Assembly: GCA_002387005.1 (NCBI GenBank) | Contig: DGKN01000151.1 | Coordinates: 2,862 to 8,438 of the forward strand | Direction: 5' to 3' | DNA from: Propionibacteriaceae bacterium UBA4569 | GTDB taxonomy: Bacteria; Actinomycetota; Actinomycetes; Propionibacteriales; Propionibacteriaceae | DNA length: 5,577 nt | In this document: piece by piece, positions 3,069 through 5,577 of the stretch | How the letters are laid out: the number at the start of each line of letters is the position of its first letter | How positions within the stretch are numbered: position 1 is the stretch's first letter | The notes under the pieces: generated by a model | The model's input: the letters and a program-made list of their open reading frames with translations, nothing else | Told to the model about the DNA's origin: nothing | Databases searched by the model: none | Position numbers and translations under genes: made by a program

Positions 3069-5577
3069 ATGTCGGGGTTCTTGTACGAGGTCGGCCAGTG
3101 GTGCTACCGCCTCCACCGGCGCGTGCTCGCGCTGTGGCTGGCGGCACTCGTCCTGCTGGGCGCCCTCGCGGTGACAATGGGCGGCACCTGGAAGGACCAG
3201 TTCTCGATCCCCGGCGCAGCCTCGCAGGAAGCACTCACCAAGCTCCGGATGACCTTCCCCCAGGTCGCGGCACTTGGCGCCACCGCGCTCGTCGAACTGC
3301 CCGAGGGCTCGAAGATCACCGACCCCGAGGTCAAGGCCGCCATCACCAGCGGCATCGACAAGTTCAAGGCCACCGGCTTCGTGCAGGGCGCGACCGAGCC
3401 GTGGAGCGAGTACGTCCACGGCCTGGTCAGCGACGACGGCCGGGCGGGCGTCGTCCAGCTGCAGCTCGAGGGCACGATGGACGCCTTCAAGGACGACCAG
3501 CGCGAGACCCTGATCAAGGTCTCGGACGAGATCACGGCCGACCTGCCGGCCGGCTCGACGGTCTCGATGGGTGGCGAGGCCTACTCGGTCAGCGTCCCCA
3601 CCCTCTCGGTCACCGAGGCCGCCGGCGTGGTCGTTGCCCTCGTCGTGCTCGCCCTCACCCTTGGGTCGCTGGTCGCCGCGGGCCTGCCGATCCTGACCGC
3701 GTTGGTCGGCGTCGGCCTGACCGTCTGCATCATGATGGTCTTCGCCCGCTTCACGCCGGTCATGTCCACCACGCCGATGCTGGCTGTGATGCTGGGCCTG
3801 GCCGTCGGCATCGACTACGCCCTGTTCATCCTGAGCCGCCACCGCGAGCAACTCTCCCACGGACTGGACGTCGAGGAGTCGGCGGCCCGCGCGGTTGCCA
3901 CCGCCGGATCGGCGGTCGTCTTCGCCGGCCTGACCGTGATGATCGCCCTGGTCGGCCTCGGCCTGGGCGGGGTGCCCTTCCTCACCGCGATGGGTCTGTT
4001 CGCCTCGCTCGGCATCGCCTTCGCCGTCGTCATCGCCCTCACCCTGCTGCCCGCGATGATGGGCTTCTTGGGCGAACGGATGCGTCCCAAGCACGCCGTC
4101 GCCGAGGGCGAGGCCCGTCCGAACACCGCCCAGACGCGCTTCTTCCGAGGCTGGGTGCGCGCCGTCACAAAGTTCCCGTGGCTGACGATCCTGGTCGTCC
4201 TGGTCGGGGTCGCCGCGCTCAGCTGGCCCGCCCGCAACCTGACCATGGCGCTGCCCAATGCCGGCCAGAGTGCGCTGGGAAGCCCCGCGCGGACGAGCTA
4301 CGACGCGATGGCCAAGCACTTCGGCGCCGGCTCCAACGGGCCCCTGATCGTCACCGCCGACCTGCTCACCTCCACCGACCCGATGGGGGTGATGAACGGC
4401 CTCAAGGCCGACATCGAGAAGCTGCCCGGTGTCGCGTCCGTCCCCGCGGCCCTGCCCAATCAGAACGCCGACACCGGTTTCGTCCAGGTCATCCCGACCA
4501 CCGCGCCGGACGACCCCGCCACCAAGGACGTCGTCAACGCGCTGATCGCGCAGCACCAGCACTGGCTGGACGCCTATGGCGTCGACACGGGGGTCACCGG
4601 CAGTACCGCGATCCAGATTGACATCACCAGCCAGCTGACCAAGGCGCTGCTGCCCTTCGGCATCTTCGTGGTCGGCCTGTCGCTCGTCCTGCTGACGATG
4701 GTCTTCCGCTCGATCTACGTGCCGCTGAAGGCGACCATCGGCTACCTGTTCAGCATCGGCGTCGCCTTCGGCCTCACCACGCTGGTCTTCAACGAGGGCT
4801 GGGGCAAGGAGCTGGTGAACCTGGAACGCCCGATGCCGGTGATCAGCTTCCTGCCGATCCTGCTGATGGGCATCCTGTTCGGCCTGGCGATGGACTACGA
4901 GGTCTTCCTGGTCAGCCGAATCCGTGAGGAGTACGTGCACGGACGCAGCGCCCGTGAGGCGATCGAGGAGGGCTTCATCGGCGCCGGCCCGGTCGTCGCC
5001 GCAGCTGCCGTGATCATGTTCGTCGTCTTCGCCTTCTTCGTCCCCGAGGGCGAGGGCCCGATCAAGACGATCGCCTTCTCCCTCGCCGTCGGCGTCGCGG
5101 TGGACGCCTTCGTCGTCCGGATGACGCTCGTCCCGGCCGTGCTGCAACTGCTCGGCGACCGGGCCTGGTGGCTGCCCGGCTGGCTGGACCGCCTGCTGCC
5201 CAGCCTGGACGTCGAGGGCGAGGGACTGGCGCACCAGCTCGCGCTGGCCGACTGGCCCAGCACCGGGCACGTCGAGCCCGTCCACGCCGAGGCTCTGGCG
5301 GTGGACGGCCTGGTCGGACCGGTCGACCTGTCCCTGCAGCCCGGCCAGGTGGCCGCCGTCGTCGGGGACGTCCGCACCCGGTCCGCTGCACTGTTGGCCC
5401 TGTCGGGACGCCTGAAGACGACCGCTGGACGCGCGCGGGTCGCCGGCTCGCTGCTGCCCGACCAGTCGGTCAAGGTGCGCCGCGACACCGACCACCTCGA
5501 CCTCGCCACCAGCACCGACCCAGCCGGCGACCTGGCCCGGTTGGTCGGACGTCCGGCCGCGGTCGCCTTTGTCGACG
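3069..5577 (+). CDS. MMPL/RND-family transporter with C-terminal ABC-like extension (3' end outside window)
   Basis: The first 836 residues are visible; the frame is open at the right edge. The transporter part (about 1-718) is a proton-driven RND-superfamily permease of the MMPL type, which exports lipids, drugs or other hydrophobic molecules. Features: a membrane helix at about 19-38; an external loop at about 40-180; helices near 184-204, 206-226, 236-257 (GIDYALFILSR, Asp249-Tyr250), 280-300 and 305-327; a cytoplasmic loop; a helix near 369-389; a second external loop; then a second helix set with AMDYEVFLVSR (Asp609-Tyr610). The two Asp-Tyr pairs are the conserved proton-relay motifs. 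The transporter ends at the typical LPSLDVEGEG (711-720). A linker and an ABC-ATPase-like segment follow from about 743. The ATG at 3069 gives the classic start, with basic WCYRLHRR before helix 1; a GGGGTG lies 5 bases upstream. Probably repressed by the divergent TetR protein. Substrate unknown. Confidence 0.93.
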   Translation, partial: MSGFLYEVGQWCYRLHRRVLALWLAALVLLGALAVTMGGTWKDQFSIPGAASQEALTKLRMTFPQVAALGATALVELPEGSKITDPEVKAAITSGIDKFKATGFVQGATEPWSEYVHGLVSDDGRAGVVQLQLEGTMDAFKDDQRETLIKVSDEITADLPAGSTVSMGGEAYSVSVPTLSVTEAAGVVVALVVLALTLGSLVAAGLPILTALVGVGLTVCIMMVFARFTPVMSTTPMLAVMLGLAVGIDYALFILSRHREQLSHGLDVEESAARAVATAGSAVVFAGLTVMIALVGLGLGGVPFLTAMGLFASLGIAFAVVIALTLLPAMMGFLGERMRPKHAVAEGEARPNTAQTRFFRGWVRAVTKFPWLTILVVLVGVAALSWPARNLTMALPNAGQSALGSPARTSYDAMAKHFGAGSNGPLIVTADLLTSTDPMGVMNGLKADIEKLPGVASVPAALPNQNADTGFVQVIPTTAPDDPATKDVVNALIAQHQHWLDAYGVDTGVTGSTAIQIDITSQLTKALLPFGIFVVGLSLVLLTMVFRSIYVPLKATIGYLFSIGVAFGLTTLVFNEGWGKELVNLERPMPVISFLPILLMGILFGLAMDYEVFLVSRIREEYVHGRSAREAIEEGFIGAGPVVAAAAVIMFVVFAFFVPEGEGPIKTIAFSLAVGVAVDAFVVRMTLVPAVLQLLGDRAWWLPGWLDRLLPSLDVEGEGLAHQLALADWPSTGHVEPVHAEALAVDGLVGPVDLSLQPGQVAAVVGDVRTRSAALLALSGRLKTTAGRARVAGSLLPDQSVKVRRDTDHLDLATSTDPAGDLARLVGRPAAVAFVD
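5295..5577 (+). other. Degenerate ABC-ATPase-like domain at the MMPL C-terminus (partial)
   Basis: Residues 743-836 of the transporter. The run LVGPVDLSLQPGQVAAVVGD (748-767) resembles the first strands of an ABC nucleotide-binding domain up to the P-loop. It is followed by SAALLALSGRLKTTAGRARV (772-791), which matches the usual helix and the 'G-x-V' strand after Walker A. The P-loop itself is GDVRTRS (766-772): the middle glycines and the invariant Lys are missing, with Arg at 769 and 771. The last residues, AAVAFVD (830-836), look like a Walker-B strand, but lie only about 70 residues from the P-loop, shorter than the usual spacing of over 100. A structural or regulatory role without ATP hydrolysis seems likely. 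The similarity was judged by eye, and the domain is cut by the window edge. Confidence 0.5.

Noticed and set aside
2953..3234. N-terminal extension of the TetR frame to an ATG at 3234
   Set aside because: The extra 94 residues are Arg/Pro/Gly-rich and overlap the operator cluster and MMPL start. The GTG at 2952 has a good ribosome site.
2816..4621. 601-codon open frame on the plus strand
   Set aside because: It is Arg/Pro/Gly-rich, crosses the TetR gene, the promoter region and the MMPL gene in the wrong frame, and has no recognisable domain.
2949..5495. 848-codon open frame on the minus strand opposite the MMPL gene
   Set aside because: The translation is low-complexity, rich in Asp, Gly, Gln, Arg and His, with no domain. 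It is the mirror of a high-GC coding gene whose plus-strand product shows clear MMPL motifs and membrane helices.

Overview
The window is high-GC DNA with C/G-ending codons, Shine-Dalgarno sites and closely spaced genes. Together with an actinobacterial-style MMPL pump next to a TetR regulator, this points to an actinomycete (Actinomycetota), possibly from the Propionibacteriales. The order is a guess from gene style. Five protein genes are supported. Two run off the window edges, so they are seen only in part.

Layout. Positions 1-392 (minus): N-terminal 130 residues of a phosphatidylinositol-specific phospholipase C (PI-PLC) X-domain protein, cut by the left edge. 393-580: non-coding gap with a perfect 17-bp palindrome. 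581-1411 (minus): siderophore-interacting FAD-binding reductase (SIP/ViuB type). 1412-1532: divergent promoter region in which the two candidate -35 boxes share the same bases. 1533-2318 (plus): endonuclease/exonuclease/phosphatase (EEP) hydrolase. It ends 7 bp from the convergent stop of a TetR repressor at 2326-2952 (minus, GTG start). 2953-3068: second divergent region, packed with GTATC/GATAC half-sites. 3069-5577 (plus, open at the right edge): MMPL/RND-type membrane transporter. After its normal end it continues into a domain that resembles an ABC ATPase with a broken Walker A.

How the genes work together. The clearest unit is the TetR-MMPL pair: a repressor divergently transcribed from an efflux pump, with inverted repeats overlapping candidate promoters for both. 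This is the usual arrangement for autoregulation plus ligand-induced derepression. The SIP reductase probably releases iron from imported ferric siderophores, but no siderophore transporter or synthesis gene lies in the window. The PI-PLC gene follows on the same strand 188 bp downstream. The EEP hydrolase looks like a single-gene unit.

The most unusual item is the MMPL C-terminal extension. The PI-PLC is also worth a look: no signal peptide is visible, and its active-site residues mix the bacterial and Ca-dependent types. No RNA genes, mobile elements, CRISPR arrays or convincing intrinsic terminators were seen.
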